From the NCBI RefSeq assembly GCF_002973525.1, contig NZ_PVEN01000007.1, positions 248,001-312,000 of the forward strand: a stretch of 64,000 nucleotides of DNA, written 5' to 3'. The notes beneath the pieces were generated by a model. It made no database searches, had not been told where the DNA came from, and saw only the letters and a program-made list of their open reading frames with translations. The stretch's first letter is position 1. The number at the start of each line of letters is the position of its first letter. Both the position numbers and the translations under genes were made by a program. Below, one piece after another: positions 16,587-25,860 of the stretch. Source of the stretch: Paraburkholderia sp. BL21I4N1. Its GTDB lineage: Bacteria; Pseudomonadota; Gammaproteobacteria; Burkholderiales; Burkholderiaceae.

Positions 16587-19280
16587 TCATGCGCTGGCCG
16601 TGCTGGGCCGTAGCGCTCGAATCACCAGGGATTCGATGTCCTGGCTTTTCTGCTCGGTGGTCTGACCTAGTTCGTTCGTGATACCGCTTAAGCGTGTGCC
16701 GTCTGCACGCACGATCTCGTATGGGTGGTTTTTCAGTAAGTCGCCGGTGATTCGGTCACGCAAGATGTACGGATCGTTAAACCTTGGCGTCGGCAAGCTG
16801 TTCATATGCTCCGCCACCGAACCAGGCCCCTGCCTGCTGAACGACGCCGATTTAATCGTGCGCACGCCGCGCGTGCCGTCCTCAATACCTTGCGGCGTGA
16901 TGCGAATGTACGAGCCCCCGCACTTGAGCATCAGCTCGGTTTTCGCGTCGATCTCGATGTTGCCGTTATTGCTCTTGAGCGTTAAGCCGAGTTCGGAAAG
17001 TAACCGCAACTGATCGGCAAGCGCCTGAATATCGATGGCGCCTTGGCCCGAAATCAGTTTCATGCCTGCGCGCTGAACGAACACGCTGATCTTGTCGGCG
17101 ACGCTCGCAACGAGCGATTTGCCGACAGCCCAATACGTGTCCTTGCCGCTGACGAAATTCAGATGATCGTCCGCCACTATCTGCGCCGACGCCTGGGTGA
17201 CAAAGCCGATGCTCTCCGGACTCGACCCAAGCATGACGGGTTTGGCGAAGCCATTTGCGTTGCCCGTGCCGCCGCCCGCCGTGCTACCGCCGTTCGTTAC
17301 GCCCGCCTTGCTGTGCTGAGTCGCTTTCGCGAATTGTGCAAGCGCTTCCCTGCCGGGATTCATAGCCTCAGCTCTGGCTGTCGAACTGGCAGCGGAAAGC
17401 GACTCGACAAGCAGATCCGCACGCGCCAGGATTTCGCGTGGCTTCGTGGTGTCGAGCGGCTGACCGCCGGCGCCCGTTTGATACGTACTCAGGTAAAGCC
17501 CTTCACCCGCATGGACCGCGCCGGCATAATCGGTGCGCAGCGTAAAACCGCTGCCTAAGTACGCGCCTCGCGAGTTGCCGTCCTGCACGATCTGGTATCC
17601 GACATGAAGCATGCTCATGCCGTGACTACTCATGATTTGCACGCGGTTCTGGCAGGTGGAATCATCCATCACAAGCCGGTTATAACCGCCGCCACCGCCA
17701 AACTCCTTGGACTGATAACCGGAAAGCAACGCGTTCGAATGCCACCGCGGCTTCGCCGCGCCGTTATAGACGCGATGGAGCGCAACGGGCCGGTCGATAT
17801 CATTCCCGATGTGACCTATCAGTAATTCCTCGCCTGCACGCGGCATATGTACAGCACCATAGCCGTCGCCGGTGTCGGACTGCGCGAGGCGCACCCAGCA
17901 CGACGCACGTTCGTCCCCTGGATTGAGTCGGTCCCAGATGAAAAGAACCTTCACCCGGTTCAACTCGTCCGTGTAAGCCTCCTGTCCCTTCGGACCGGCC
18001 ACGATGGCCGATTCCAGTTTCGCCTCCGGCTTGCGATGTTCAAACGGGCTGCGGTACGGCACCGTCGTGCGTTGTGCCTCAATGGAGACGCGATAGAAAC
18101 CCGTTGAGCCGTCCGCGCAACGCACATTGAACGTTTTATCTGCATCGTCGGCACGCGCCTGTGCGAGCTGGTTGCTCAGACTGTGCGGGTAATTGGCTTC
18201 TTGCCCGGAAAGCGGCAGATTGTTCTCGATGGTGCACTCGACCGCGATGGTCGCGAATTCGCGTTGATCCGCAGTGTCCTGATCGTGCTCCGGATGACCG
18301 TTCAGCGTAAACCGTCGCCCCGCATCCATCGTCCGCAAGCTACCGACTCCGTCGAACCGCTTCGCTTGCGACTCCCATTCCTCCATGCGAATCTTCGACA
18401 GACCGTCGCCGCGATTCTGGTCCGCATACGTATAGCCGCCGGTATATTCGTAGACTTCCGCCTGGGCGGGTAGCGCACCTTGATTGGCCTGCGTCGGAAT
18501 CGACGTTCCCTTGGGATAGAACGGCGTCGACGGACTCTTGTAGTCGAACGTACGTGTCGACAACATCACGGATTGCAGTGTCCGAGTACCCGACCACTGC
18601 GTAAGCGCATCCGCTTCGCTGCCAGTGCCCGCTCGGTAGAAACCGACTGCCGCGGGCGACAGCGGGTCGAACGTTTCCAGGCGGTCGGTGATCACGAGGG
18701 TGTGCGATTGACCGTCCGCCGCTTGCCGCCAGCATCCGTATAGCCCTTCGCACTCCAGCAGGCGGTGCACGAAATTCCAGTCGGTCTCGTCCTGCCGGCA
18801 GTACGAACGCGAGGGTAGCGGCTTCGCCAATACGAAGCGGTACTTGCCCTGCGCCTGCGGATGCTGGTTGAACACGTCGGCGATGATCTCGTCGCCGCGC
18901 TTGTCCTGCCAGTGCCGCTGGTCGCGGCGAAACCTCAGGAAATGCATCCACGAGGAAAAGCCTAGCTGGTAGCCGGTCAGGCTGCCGTCGGCACCCAACC
19001 GGCGCGCGGTATGCACATAACCGTGATGCGGTAGATAAGACTCATCGGTCTGCTGTATCCAGAGCGTGACGCTTTGGGCAATGAGCGTTTTGAGTTCGAC
19101 GTCTCCCGAAGTGGACACACAGTCGATCAGAAACAGAAAATCGCGCCCTATTCGCGAGCGACCCGCAACGCGATGAGGTAATAGAATGCCATTACCTGCC
19201 GGCGTATCCAGTTTAATAAGACGGCTTTGCTGTGACAGCCCTCCCGTGAATGCGCCGAACCCTGCTACCCGTGTGACCAC
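16587..19280 (-). CDS. vgrG: Type VI secretion spike protein VgrG (TssI)
   Basis: The 897-residue protein has a gp27/gp44-like N-terminus (about 1-400, with SRSYCRQDETDWNFVHRLLECEG). A gp5 OB-fold follows (about 440-520, with RVKVLFIWDR and ASCWVRLAQ), then a DUF2345-type beta-helix (about 690-800). The last 90 residues (FNDPYILRDRITGDLLKNHP and onward) form a transthyretin-like extension commonly used to hold a cognate effector. GTG 19280 follows AGAGGAC. No tss structural genes are in the window, so this is an orphan vgrG island that must use an apparatus encoded elsewhere. Confidence 0.95.
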   Translation of the reverse strand: MVTRVAGFGAFTGGLSQQSRLIKLDTPAGNGILLPHRVAGRSRIGRDFLFLIDCVSTSGDVELKTLIAQSVTLWIQQTDESYLPHHGYVHTARRLGADGSLTGYQLGFSSWMHFLRFRRDQRHWQDKRGDEIIADVFNQHPQAQGKYRFVLAKPLPSRSYCRQDETDWNFVHRLLECEGLYGCWRQAADGQSHTLVITDRLETFDPLSPAAVGFYRAGTGSEADALTQWSGTRTLQSVMLSTRTFDYKSPSTPFYPKGTSIPTQANQGALPAQAEVYEYTGGYTYADQNRGDGLSKIRMEEWESQAKRFDGVGSLRTMDAGRRFTLNGHPEHDQDTADQREFATIAVECTIENNLPLSGQEANYPHSLSNQLAQARADDADKTFNVRCADGSTGFYRVSIEAQRTTVPYRSPFEHRKPEAKLESAIVAGPKGQEAYTDELNRVKVLFIWDRLNPGDERASCWVRLAQSDTGDGYGAVHMPRAGEELLIGHIGNDIDRPVALHRVYNGAAKPRWHSNALLSGYQSKEFGGGGGYNRLVMDDSTCQNRVQIMSSHGMSMLHVGYQIVQDGNSRGAYLGSGFTLRTDYAGAVHAGEGLYLSTYQTGAGGQPLDTTKPREILARADLLVESLSAASSTARAEAMNPGREALAQFAKATQHSKAGVTNGGSTAGGGTGNANGFAKPVMLGSSPESIGFVTQASAQIVADDHLNFVSGKDTYWAVGKSLVASVADKISVFVQRAGMKLISGQGAIDIQALADQLRLLSELGLTLKSNNGNIEIDAKTELMLKCGGSYIRITPQGIEDGTRGVRTIKSASFSRQGPGSVAEHMNSLPTPRFNDPYILRDRITGDLLKNHPYEIVRADGTRLSGITNELGQTTEQKSQDIESLVIRALRPSTASA

Positions 19281-19485
19281 GCCGTCCTCTACTCATCCAT
19301 TTTCTGGCGCGATTCTAGGCATTAAGACATTTGCAAAGCAATAATATATTTATTATGAATTGCAATTTCACAAATTTGCAAACAATTCAATGCAAAACGT
19401 ATATTAAAAATTCGTTAAACGCAAAAGATATTTGAACAGACCGTCCTGCACGGGCTGCGGCGTTATGTCCCGTTGAACAGAAAAA
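19281..19485. promoter_or_regulatory. AT-rich palindromic region upstream of vgrG
   Basis: The stretch from about 19316 to 19435 is markedly AT-rich against its surroundings. It holds two TTTGCAAA palindromes (19330-19337 and 19375-19382) around AATTGCAATT (19358-19367), plus long A/T runs. It is the presumed promoter of the vgrG operon. The AT richness and repeated palindromes suggest an operator or binding by a nucleoid silencer, which is inference. Confidence 0.55.
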
Positions 19486-19538
19486 ATCCGGTCGTCTAAA
19501 GCAATGAAGAATACGAATCTGCTTTAATACGACCGGAT
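19486..19538 (-). terminator. Rho-independent terminator of the FAD-GDH operon
   Basis: This is a two-tier hairpin: ATCCGGTCGT pairs with ACGACCGGAT, and inside it TAAAGCA pairs with TGCTTTA. On the minus strand it is followed by TTTTTT and lies 27 bases after the cytochrome c stop. Confidence 0.85.
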
Positions 19539-19564
19539 CTTACCTACCCTGCTCAACCCAACGA

Positions 19565-20851
19565 CTACCGCAGCTTCGCCACCTCCTTCTCCGTCACCTG
19601 CGCCGCCGCCGGATTACCAAACTGCGTCGTGACGTAATTGGCCAACGCGGCAATTTGCGCATCATTCAACTCCACCGCAAACGCCGGCATCCCAACATCA
19701 TTACCGAGAGTCTTGCGCTGCACGCCATGCAAAATCACCTGCACCAGGTTACCGGGATTCGATGCGCCCACCGTGGTGTTATGCAACAACGGCGGATAGT
19801 ACCCATCTGGCGTGCCCTTCCCTTGCGCCTGATGGCAAGTCGCGCAATTGCCAAGGTACAACCGTGCGGGATCGAGCGTACCGTCGCTCATCGCAACACC
19901 GCGCAGACGCGTCACGTCGGTGGCCGGCTTGCCCCATGCCCCTCTTGCCTGCCTGCTGCCGTCGCTAACAGCAGGCACCGTACGCACATAAGTGGCGATC
20001 GCGTTGATGTCCGCGTCCGTCATCTTCGAGAAGCTGTGCTCCACCGCTTCGCCCATCGGACCGGCGGCTTGCGCGAGACCCGCCACGCTGCCCGTCTGCA
20101 GATACTGCACGAGTTGCGCATGGGTCCATCCACCAATCCCGCTATTGGTCGCCGACGTGATGTTGTAGCCGTCCCAACCCGCCAGCACCGAACCGCCGAG
20201 AAAATCGCCGCCGGTTTCATCGAGCGCTTTCTCCTGCATCGCGAAGCCGCGCGGCGTGTGGCATGTACTGCAATGCGCGAGGCCTTGCACGAGGTAGGCA
20301 CCGCGATTCCATTCGACGCTCTGGTTCGATTTCGCCTGATAGGAACCGTTGGTCAGGAACAGCCAGTTCCACGCAGTCAGCGGCCAGCGCATATTGAGCG
20401 GCCACGGAATGTCACTCGCACGCGTGGCCTGATTCACCGGCGCGACACCGTAGCGGAAGTAGGCGTACAACGCCTTGACGTCGTCGTCGCTGACCTTCGC
20501 ATAAGACACATACGGCATGGCCGGATACAGATTGTGGCCATCCTTCGAGACGCCCTTACGCAGCGCGCGATCGAAGTCGTCGAGCGACCACGTGCCGATC
20601 CCCGTTTGCGGATCGGGCGTGATATTGCTTGAATAGATCGTGCCGAGCATCGGTACTTTCAGCGGCAAGCCGCCGGCAAACGGCTTGCCCTTCACCGTGC
20701 TATGACACGCCATGCAATCGCCGGCCGTCGCCAGATATTCGCCGCGCTGGATCAATGCGCTGTCGTTGCCGCTCACCGACGACGCCGCCTGCACCAACGC
20801 GGGCAGAGTCAAAGCACCGGCCAGCAGCCAGAAAAAGGTTTTCTTCAGCAC
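19565..20851 (-). CDS. FAD-GDH beta subunit, tri-haem cytochrome c
   Basis: The 428-residue exported cytochrome accepts electrons from the catalytic dehydrogenase subunit and passes them to the respiratory chain. Three haem c sites are visible: CMACH at 46-50, CSTCH near 195 and CATCH near 335. An N-terminal signal (FFWLLAGALTLPALVQA) sends it to the periplasm. The start is GTG 20851, preceded by GAAGGAAG; the TTG 6 bases earlier overlaps the upstream stop. An open frame extends further upstream, but that part is only a shadow of the catalytic subunit gene. The gene begins two bases after the catalytic subunit stop. Confidence 0.93.
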   Translation of the reverse strand: MLKKTFFWLLAGALTLPALVQAASSVSGNDSALIQRGEYLATAGDCMACHSTVKGKPFAGGLPLKVPMLGTIYSSNITPDPQTGIGTWSLDDFDRALRKGVSKDGHNLYPAMPYVSYAKVSDDDVKALYAYFRYGVAPVNQATRASDIPWPLNMRWPLTAWNWLFLTNGSYQAKSNQSVEWNRGAYLVQGLAHCSTCHTPRGFAMQEKALDETGGDFLGGSVLAGWDGYNITSATNSGIGGWTHAQLVQYLQTGSVAGLAQAAGPMGEAVEHSFSKMTDADINAIATYVRTVPAVSDGSRQARGAWGKPATDVTRLRGVAMSDGTLDPARLYLGNCATCHQAQGKGTPDGYYPPLLHNTTVGASNPGNLVQVILHGVQRKTLGNDVGMPAFAVELNDAQIAALANYVTTQFGNPAAAQVTEKEVAKLR

Positions 20852-20853
20852 GT

Positions 20854-22488
20854 TCAAACTTCCTTCTTCAACTGGTCGGCCATGCGTAGCGCCAGCGCCG
20901 CGATGCTCAGCGTCACGTTGACGGTGCCCACGGTGGGCATCGTCGCGCTGCTCGAAATAAACAGGTTCGGGTGATCGAACGTGCGGCAATGCTTGTCGAC
21001 CACCGAATCGCGCGGATCGCTGCCCATGATGGTCGCGCCCGTGATGTGATTGTTCGGCGCGAACTCGTCCTGATACTCGATTTCGGTGCCGCCCAGCACT
21101 TTCGCCGCGTTCGCGTAGACCTCGCGCGTATGCACGGCGCCGCGCTTCACGTAATCGTCGATGCGATACGTGATCTCCGGACGCGCAATACCGATCGCGT
21201 CCGTTTCCGTGCGACTCGGCACGATGCGGTTTTCCGGCGCGGGCAGGATTTCGTGGAAGCAGTCGAACTCGACGAAACGCGCCGCGCGGTCGCGAATTTG
21301 CGCGTCCAGCTCGGCCGGTTTGATCAACTTGCCTTGCTTGAAAATCTTCTGCGTTTCCTGATCGATACGCGACAGGTTCGACAGATGGATTTTCTTCGCG
21401 GCTTCGGTCGCGCGGAATGCGCCGTCGCGGAAGCCGATCAGCGAGGTCATTTCCTGCGGGCCACGGCCCGGCCACAGTTTTTCGTCGGCGTAGAACGTCA
21501 CGCCGGTGCCGGGGTGGTCCATCAGATTGCGGCCCACCATATCCGAGCTATTGCCCACGCCGTTCGGGAAATCGTGGCTGGTGGACATCAGCATGATCTT
21601 CGGCGTTTCAATGCCGTTCGCGGCCAGCACGAAATACTTGCCTTCCACACGATGCTCGTTGCCCCGCGGATCTTTATACAACGCCGCGACGATCCGCTTG
21701 TCCGCCCCCACTTCGAGCTTGTAGACGACCGCGTTGTCGATCAGTTTCGCGCCGGCCTGCTCCGCTTTCTCGACGTGGACGATACCGTTGTACATCGCAC
21801 CGATCGGACAGATCGGCATGCAATTGTTGTTGCCGCAACAGGTCGGACGGCCGTCGTACGGACGGCTATTGCGCGCCACCGGCTCGGTCACCACGTGGTA
21901 ACGCGAGTCGAACGCGTTGAGCTTGCCCTTGATGGTCTGCTCGTTGTACGACAGCGGCAGCGGCGCCATCGGATAGGGCTGGCTGCGCGGCGAACCGAGT
22001 TCTTCGTCCGCCGGGCCCCACACGCCGAGTTCTTCTTCGGCGCGCTGATAGTACGGCTCCAGTTCCTCGTACTCCATCGGCCAGTCGCGGCCCACGCCGT
22101 ACACGGTCTTCATGCGGAAATCGTTCGGCATGAAGCGCCACGCGGACGCCGCCCAGTGCCACGTCGTGCCGCCCACCGCGCGAATGTACTGCGAGTTGAA
22201 TTTGTGCTCGCCCTTCAGGATCAGATAATTGTTGGGCGGACCGTATTCCGGATGCGGCGCCCATTGACTCGACGGATACGGCGCCGAGTTATCCGACTTG
22301 TCGAACTGATTGCGAAAACGTTCGACGATTTCCCAGCGCGGCATGCGCGGCCCGGCTTCGAGCAGGATCACGGACTTGCCCGCCAGCGCCATCTGATGCG
22401 CGACGATCCCGCCCGCGACGCCCGAACCGACCACGACGACATCGGCCTGCTGGGTGTCAGGTTGCGTTTGATTGTGTGAATCGGCCAT
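20854..22488 (-). CDS. FAD-dependent glucose dehydrogenase alpha (catalytic) subunit, GMC family
   Basis: The 544-residue GMC oxidoreductase has an N-terminal FAD dinucleotide fold (VVVVGSGVAGGIVAHQ). His481 in NNHITG and Asn524 in GTVNVTL form the catalytic pair. A cysteine cluster, CCGNNNCMPICPIG (about 212-226), carries the Fe-S centre known from the Burkholderia cepacia enzyme, which my recollection of that protein matches closely throughout. It oxidises glucose (or a related sugar or polyol) in the periplasm. It has no signal of its own and is exported with the Tat-signal-bearing small subunit. Two-base gaps link it to both partners. Confidence 0.95.
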   Translation of the reverse strand: MADSHNQTQPDTQQADVVVVGSGVAGGIVAHQMALAGKSVILLEAGPRMPRWEIVERFRNQFDKSDNSAPYPSSQWAPHPEYGPPNNYLILKGEHKFNSQYIRAVGGTTWHWAASAWRFMPNDFRMKTVYGVGRDWPMEYEELEPYYQRAEEELGVWGPADEELGSPRSQPYPMAPLPLSYNEQTIKGKLNAFDSRYHVVTEPVARNSRPYDGRPTCCGNNNCMPICPIGAMYNGIVHVEKAEQAGAKLIDNAVVYKLEVGADKRIVAALYKDPRGNEHRVEGKYFVLAANGIETPKIMLMSTSHDFPNGVGNSSDMVGRNLMDHPGTGVTFYADEKLWPGRGPQEMTSLIGFRDGAFRATEAAKKIHLSNLSRIDQETQKIFKQGKLIKPAELDAQIRDRAARFVEFDCFHEILPAPENRIVPSRTETDAIGIARPEITYRIDDYVKRGAVHTREVYANAAKVLGGTEIEYQDEFAPNNHITGATIMGSDPRDSVVDKHCRTFDHPNLFISSSATMPTVGTVNVTLSIAALALRMADQLKKEV

Positions 22489-22490
22489 GC

Positions 22491-23012
22491 TCAGGCTTGC
22501 CTTTCGATCGGTTTGGCAGCCCAGAAACCGGGCTTGTTAGGGCAGTACGAACGAATGATCAGCGTGTCGGAGACCACGTCGTACATTAGCGCCTGTTCAT
22601 AGGTGACCACGCTCGTGTCGACGGTGCCGAGATACCAGGCTTCGAGAATCTTTAGCGCCAGCGCCTGCTGCGACGCGTCGGCGGAACCGGCGGCGAGCGC
22701 GCCGGCCAGCTTCGGCAACTGCTGCGCGAAATCGGCTGACGACTTCCGCAACGCGGCCAGCAGGCGCGCGCCGACGTCGCGATTCAGCGTGGCTCGGGCG
22801 GTGAGCGATTGCGACAGACTCATGAATGCGTCGATGGGCGCGGCGGACGTGTCGTCGGCGAGCGCCTTGAGCGTGAGCGAGCCGGTCAGGCCCGCGGCGG
22901 TCAACGCGAGCGCGCCCTGAAGCCAGCGCCGACGCGTCATGCCCGGCGCTTCACCGCGCGCGGCCAAGGCTGTCCCGTCGCGGGACTCGCCGTGAGGTTC
23001 GTGTGGAGTCAA
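22491..23012 (-). CDS. FAD-GDH gamma (small) subunit, Tat hitch-hiker chaperone
   Basis: The 173-residue subunit carries a twin-arginine signal (TRRRWLQGALALTAAGLTGSL). It is needed for folding and Tat export of the catalytic subunit in the Burkholderia cepacia complex. The C-terminus YCPNKPGFWAAKPIERQA is characteristic of the family. The gene order gamma-alpha-beta with 2-base gaps is the canonical operon. The catalytic subunit follows immediately. Confidence 0.94.
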   Translation of the reverse strand: MTPHEPHGESRDGTALAARGEAPGMTRRRWLQGALALTAAGLTGSLTLKALADDTSAAPIDAFMSLSQSLTARATLNRDVGARLLAALRKSSADFAQQLPKLAGALAAGSADASQQALALKILEAWYLGTVDTSVVTYEQALMYDVVSDTLIIRSYCPNKPGFWAAKPIERQA

Positions 23013-23050
23013 TTGTTGTATCCCTTGTGAGGCGTTTTTTTAATGCTTAT

Positions 23051-23096
23051 CGCGGGCGATATGCGGGCGATGTGCGGACAATGCGGGTAGTGCGGT
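23051..23096. repeat. Degenerate ATGCGGGCG-type direct repeats
   Basis: The 135-base gap between the porin and the FAD-GDH small subunit holds four or five imperfect copies of a 9-10 base unit (CGCGGGCGAT, ATGCGGGCGA, TGTGCGGACA, ATGCGGGTAG). No other signal is clear there; this may be simple slippage. Confidence 0.45.
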
Positions 23097-23147
23097 CGAC
23101 AAACGCCGTTCGCACACAGCACGTTCCATGCCGCCAGCCACGCCGCG

Positions 23148-24260
23148 TCAGAACTGATGCAGCATCCCGACATAAGCGCCGGTCTGCGATTCGCCGACCA
23201 GCGGACTCGTGTTGCTGGTCGAGTCGCGCGGCGACGCTTCGAGCGAAAAATTCGAATTGCCGCCATTGCGCACGTAACCCACCGTGCCATACAGGAAGGT
23301 GCGCTTGGTCAGGTTGTAGGTGGTGCCGAGCAGGTACATCATCGCGTGGCCGGACGGGTCGTGCGCGGCGTCGCCGCTGCCGTCGCCGACCTTCACGTAG
23401 TAGCCGCCCGCCGTCACCGCCCAGCGCGGCTGGAAGTTGTAGGTCGCGCCGAGCCAGTAGTGATCCGCGCTGTCGGCGACACCGACCGGCGAGTCCGGCG
23501 CCGAGTAATGCGTATAGGCGCCCTGAATCTTCACCGCCTCGAAATGCACGTTGGCGCCTACGAAATATTCGCGCGACGCCTGGAAGATATTGCTGAAGCG
23601 GCCGTTGCTGTCGCGCAGTTCGTCGTAGATGCCGCGCACGTCGAACAGCGTCGAGTGGTATGTCAGCATGATGCCGTCGGAGCGGCCGAACTCGCCGTTC
23701 GCGCCGCTGTTGAACGAGCCCGGCTGATTGCCGAACGAGTATTGCCCCTGCACGTCGAAGCCCCCGAACACCGGACTGTGATATTCGACGTTGTTGCTGG
23801 TCTGTTGCCAGTTGCGCCCGCGCACCAGAGACGCTGACGAAAACGCCTGCTGCACGAAAGGATCGAATTCCCACACACCGTCGCTATCGATAAACAGATT
23901 GCGGCCTGCCTGCAGCGTGCCCCACTCTTCGCTCTTCAAGCCGACGAACGCGCGCCGCGACCACAGACGTCCGCCACTGGTCGTGCCGTTCGTCACCTGC
24001 AAGCCGGTTTCGAGGTTGAAGATCGCATTCAGGCCACCGCCCAGATCTTCATTGCCTTTGAGGCCGAGCATGCTGGTGCCCCAATCGCCGCCCTCCGCGC
24101 TCCAACGGCTCGAACTGCCGCCCGCGGCATTGTTGATGTGATTCAGGTATTCCAGACCCGCGTCGAGGCGGCCATATAACGACACACTCGTTTGACCGTA
24201 GGCCAGTGGACTGGCCGCTACCGCGAGGGCCGCCATTAAGTTCTTTGCAGGAAGTCTCAT
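23148..24260 (-). CDS. Outer-membrane porin (OmpC-like, Gram-negative porin family)
   Basis: The 370-residue beta-barrel porin has a signal peptide cut after PLAYGQ and opens with the hallmark SVSLYGRLDAGLEY. It carries the family motif GNEDLGGGLNAIFNLETG and finishes with aromatic-ended strands and a C-terminal Phe, the BAM recognition signal. It lies on the same strand 135 bases ahead of the FAD-GDH operon, so it could supply substrate to the periplasmic dehydrogenase. That link is inference from position only. Confidence 0.95.
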   Translation of the reverse strand: MRLPAKNLMAALAVAASPLAYGQTSVSLYGRLDAGLEYLNHINNAAGGSSSRWSAEGGDWGTSMLGLKGNEDLGGGLNAIFNLETGLQVTNGTTSGGRLWSRRAFVGLKSEEWGTLQAGRNLFIDSDGVWEFDPFVQQAFSSASLVRGRNWQQTSNNVEYHSPVFGGFDVQGQYSFGNQPGSFNSGANGEFGRSDGIMLTYHSTLFDVRGIYDELRDSNGRFSNIFQASREYFVGANVHFEAVKIQGAYTHYSAPDSPVGVADSADHYWLGATYNFQPRWAVTAGGYYVKVGDGSGDAAHDPSGHAMMYLLGTTYNLTKRTFLYGTVGYVRNGGNSNFSLEASPRDSTSNTSPLVGESQTGAYVGMLHQF

Positions 24261-24634
24261 TGTTTTGCCGAGAGTTGTTTTATATCGCGAGGGAGGGCAA
24301 AGCCAGATGCGGATGATTCGAAACTACTCGCCGAGGCGTCGGCGGTGCTCATGCTGCGACTGCCGGACAGCGCTGGTTTAAAGCGGGATTCGAAAACGTC
24401 GATGGATGGAACGATGGACAGATGTTGCAAAACTACATGCTGCGCGCCCGAACTATAGGGGATACCCGGCCGATAGCCTATCCGTTTGACGCAATAAACT
24501 TTTGCGGACAGCGGACTCGACATTGAGTGAGCAACCGAAAGGGCGATCGAAAGCTGCTCAAGATAAGATAGGTGCTCATTACGTCCGCGCCAAATAGAAA
24601 CGCATTAACCGTTACCGATCCTTTACCTTTTGCC
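24261..24634. other. Divergent promoter region, porin and CobS-like gene
   Basis: About 370 bases between divergently transcribed genes. An 88-codon open frame on the minus strand has no family resemblance and I leave it out. Promoters for both genes must lie here, but I cannot place them with confidence. Confidence 0.5.
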
Positions 24635-25858
24635 ATGAATGCGCCCGAACTGACCGAAGACGAATACCTTGGCCTTTACCAACGCGCGACGGAGAACGGC
24701 GCTGAATGGTGGCGCGTGAGCGTCGCCGACCGCCCGGAAAACTATCGGCTCGAACATGGCACGGACCACGGCGACCGCACCGGCGCGGTCGATATCGATC
24801 TGGTGGTCGACGCGGAAAATCTGCGCGCCAAGCTGAAGAAGTGGCGCCGTGAAGGCTTCGCAATCGATACCGACAACGTCGACGCCGAACACGACACAGC
24901 CGAACGAATCGCCTTCATGCCCGCCTTGCGGCGCGCCGCCGCGCTCACGGCGGCGGCGAAACAGCGGCACATGGAAGGCGCGGCCGAGAGCGTGCGCATC
25001 GGTCATGTCGACGTGCCTTGCGGCATGGACAGCCCGCTGGTACCGCGCATCAATCCCGCCTATCTGTTTTCCGAACGCTTCAACGACATCGTCGAAGATA
25101 TCGTCGAGAACCGCCGCGTCATGCTGATCGGCCACACCGGCGCCGGCAAGACCAGCCTGATCGAACAGGTCGCGGCGCGCGCAAGGCATGGCGTGTTGCG
25201 CTCGAACATGAACGGGCAAACCACGGTCGGCGATTTCGTCGGCTTCTGGACGGTCAAGGGCGGCGAAACCTTATGGGTCGACGGCGTGCTGCCCACGGCG
25301 ATGCGTGAGGGCCTGTGGCTGATCGTCGACGAAATCGACTTTGCCGAACCGTCCATTCTCGCCGCGCTCACCGCCGTGCTCGAACCGCACGGCCGCCTCG
25401 TGCTCAAGGAGAAAGGCAACGAGATCGTGGCGCCGCATCCGGCGTTCCGCCTCTTCGCCACCGCGAACGCGGTCGGCGCGATGAGCCAGTTCCGGCATCT
25501 GTATCAGGGCGCCAATCTGATGAACGAGGCGTTTCTCGATCGTTGGCGCGTGTATCTGCTCGACTATCTGTCGCCCGCTGAAGAAGCCGACGTGCTGATC
25601 CGCACCCTCGCCCCGCAGATGACACGCTCGCTCGCCGTCACGCTCGCCGCGATCGCCGCCGACTGCCGCGCGGCGTTCGCGCGCGAGGATCTGTCGAGCG
25701 CGTTTTCGACGCGGCGTCTGCTCGACTGGGCCGAACTGATGCTGCGCACCGGCGACCCCGAACGCGCGGCCGGACCGGCCATCTATGCGAAGGTCAGTCC
25801 GGAAGACGCCGCGTTGATTCGCGGCATCATCCGCCATCACATCGCGCCGGCTGCCTGA
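24635..25858 (+). CDS. CobS-like AAA+ ATPase
   Basis: The 407-residue MoxR/CobS-type AAA+ ATPase has Walker A GHTGAGKTS, Walker B LWLIVDEIDFAEP, a sensor-1 region FRLFATANAVG and an arginine in DRWRVYLLDY. In aerobic cobalamin synthesis CobS works with CobT to drive cobalt insertion by CobN. No cobN or other cobalamin gene is present here. About 130 extra N-terminal residues precede the ATPase. I chose ATG 24635; a GTG at 24572 is possible, and neither has a strong ribosome site. Two bases separate it from the VWA partner. Confidence 0.85.
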   Translation: MNAPELTEDEYLGLYQRATENGAEWWRVSVADRPENYRLEHGTDHGDRTGAVDIDLVVDAENLRAKLKKWRREGFAIDTDNVDAEHDTAERIAFMPALRRAAALTAAAKQRHMEGAAESVRIGHVDVPCGMDSPLVPRINPAYLFSERFNDIVEDIVENRRVMLIGHTGAGKTSLIEQVAARARHGVLRSNMNGQTTVGDFVGFWTVKGGETLWVDGVLPTAMREGLWLIVDEIDFAEPSILAALTAVLEPHGRLVLKEKGNEIVAPHPAFRLFATANAVGAMSQFRHLYQGANLMNEAFLDRWRVYLLDYLSPAEEADVLIRTLAPQMTRSLAVTLAAIAADCRAAFAREDLSSAFSTRRLLDWAELMLRTGDPERAAGPAIYAKVSPEDAALIRGIIRHHIAPAA

Positions 25859-25860
25859 AC

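Noticed and set aside
20852-21475. Upstream extension of the cytochrome c subunit frame
   Set aside because: It overlaps the catalytic subunit in another frame, is Arg/Gly-rich, and the signal peptide and ribosome site place the start at GTG 20851.
20971-22479. Large plus-strand open frame of about 500 codons
   Set aside because: It is antisense to the FAD-GDH catalytic subunit, His/Arg/Val-rich and without any family motif; high-GC codon bias opens this frame.
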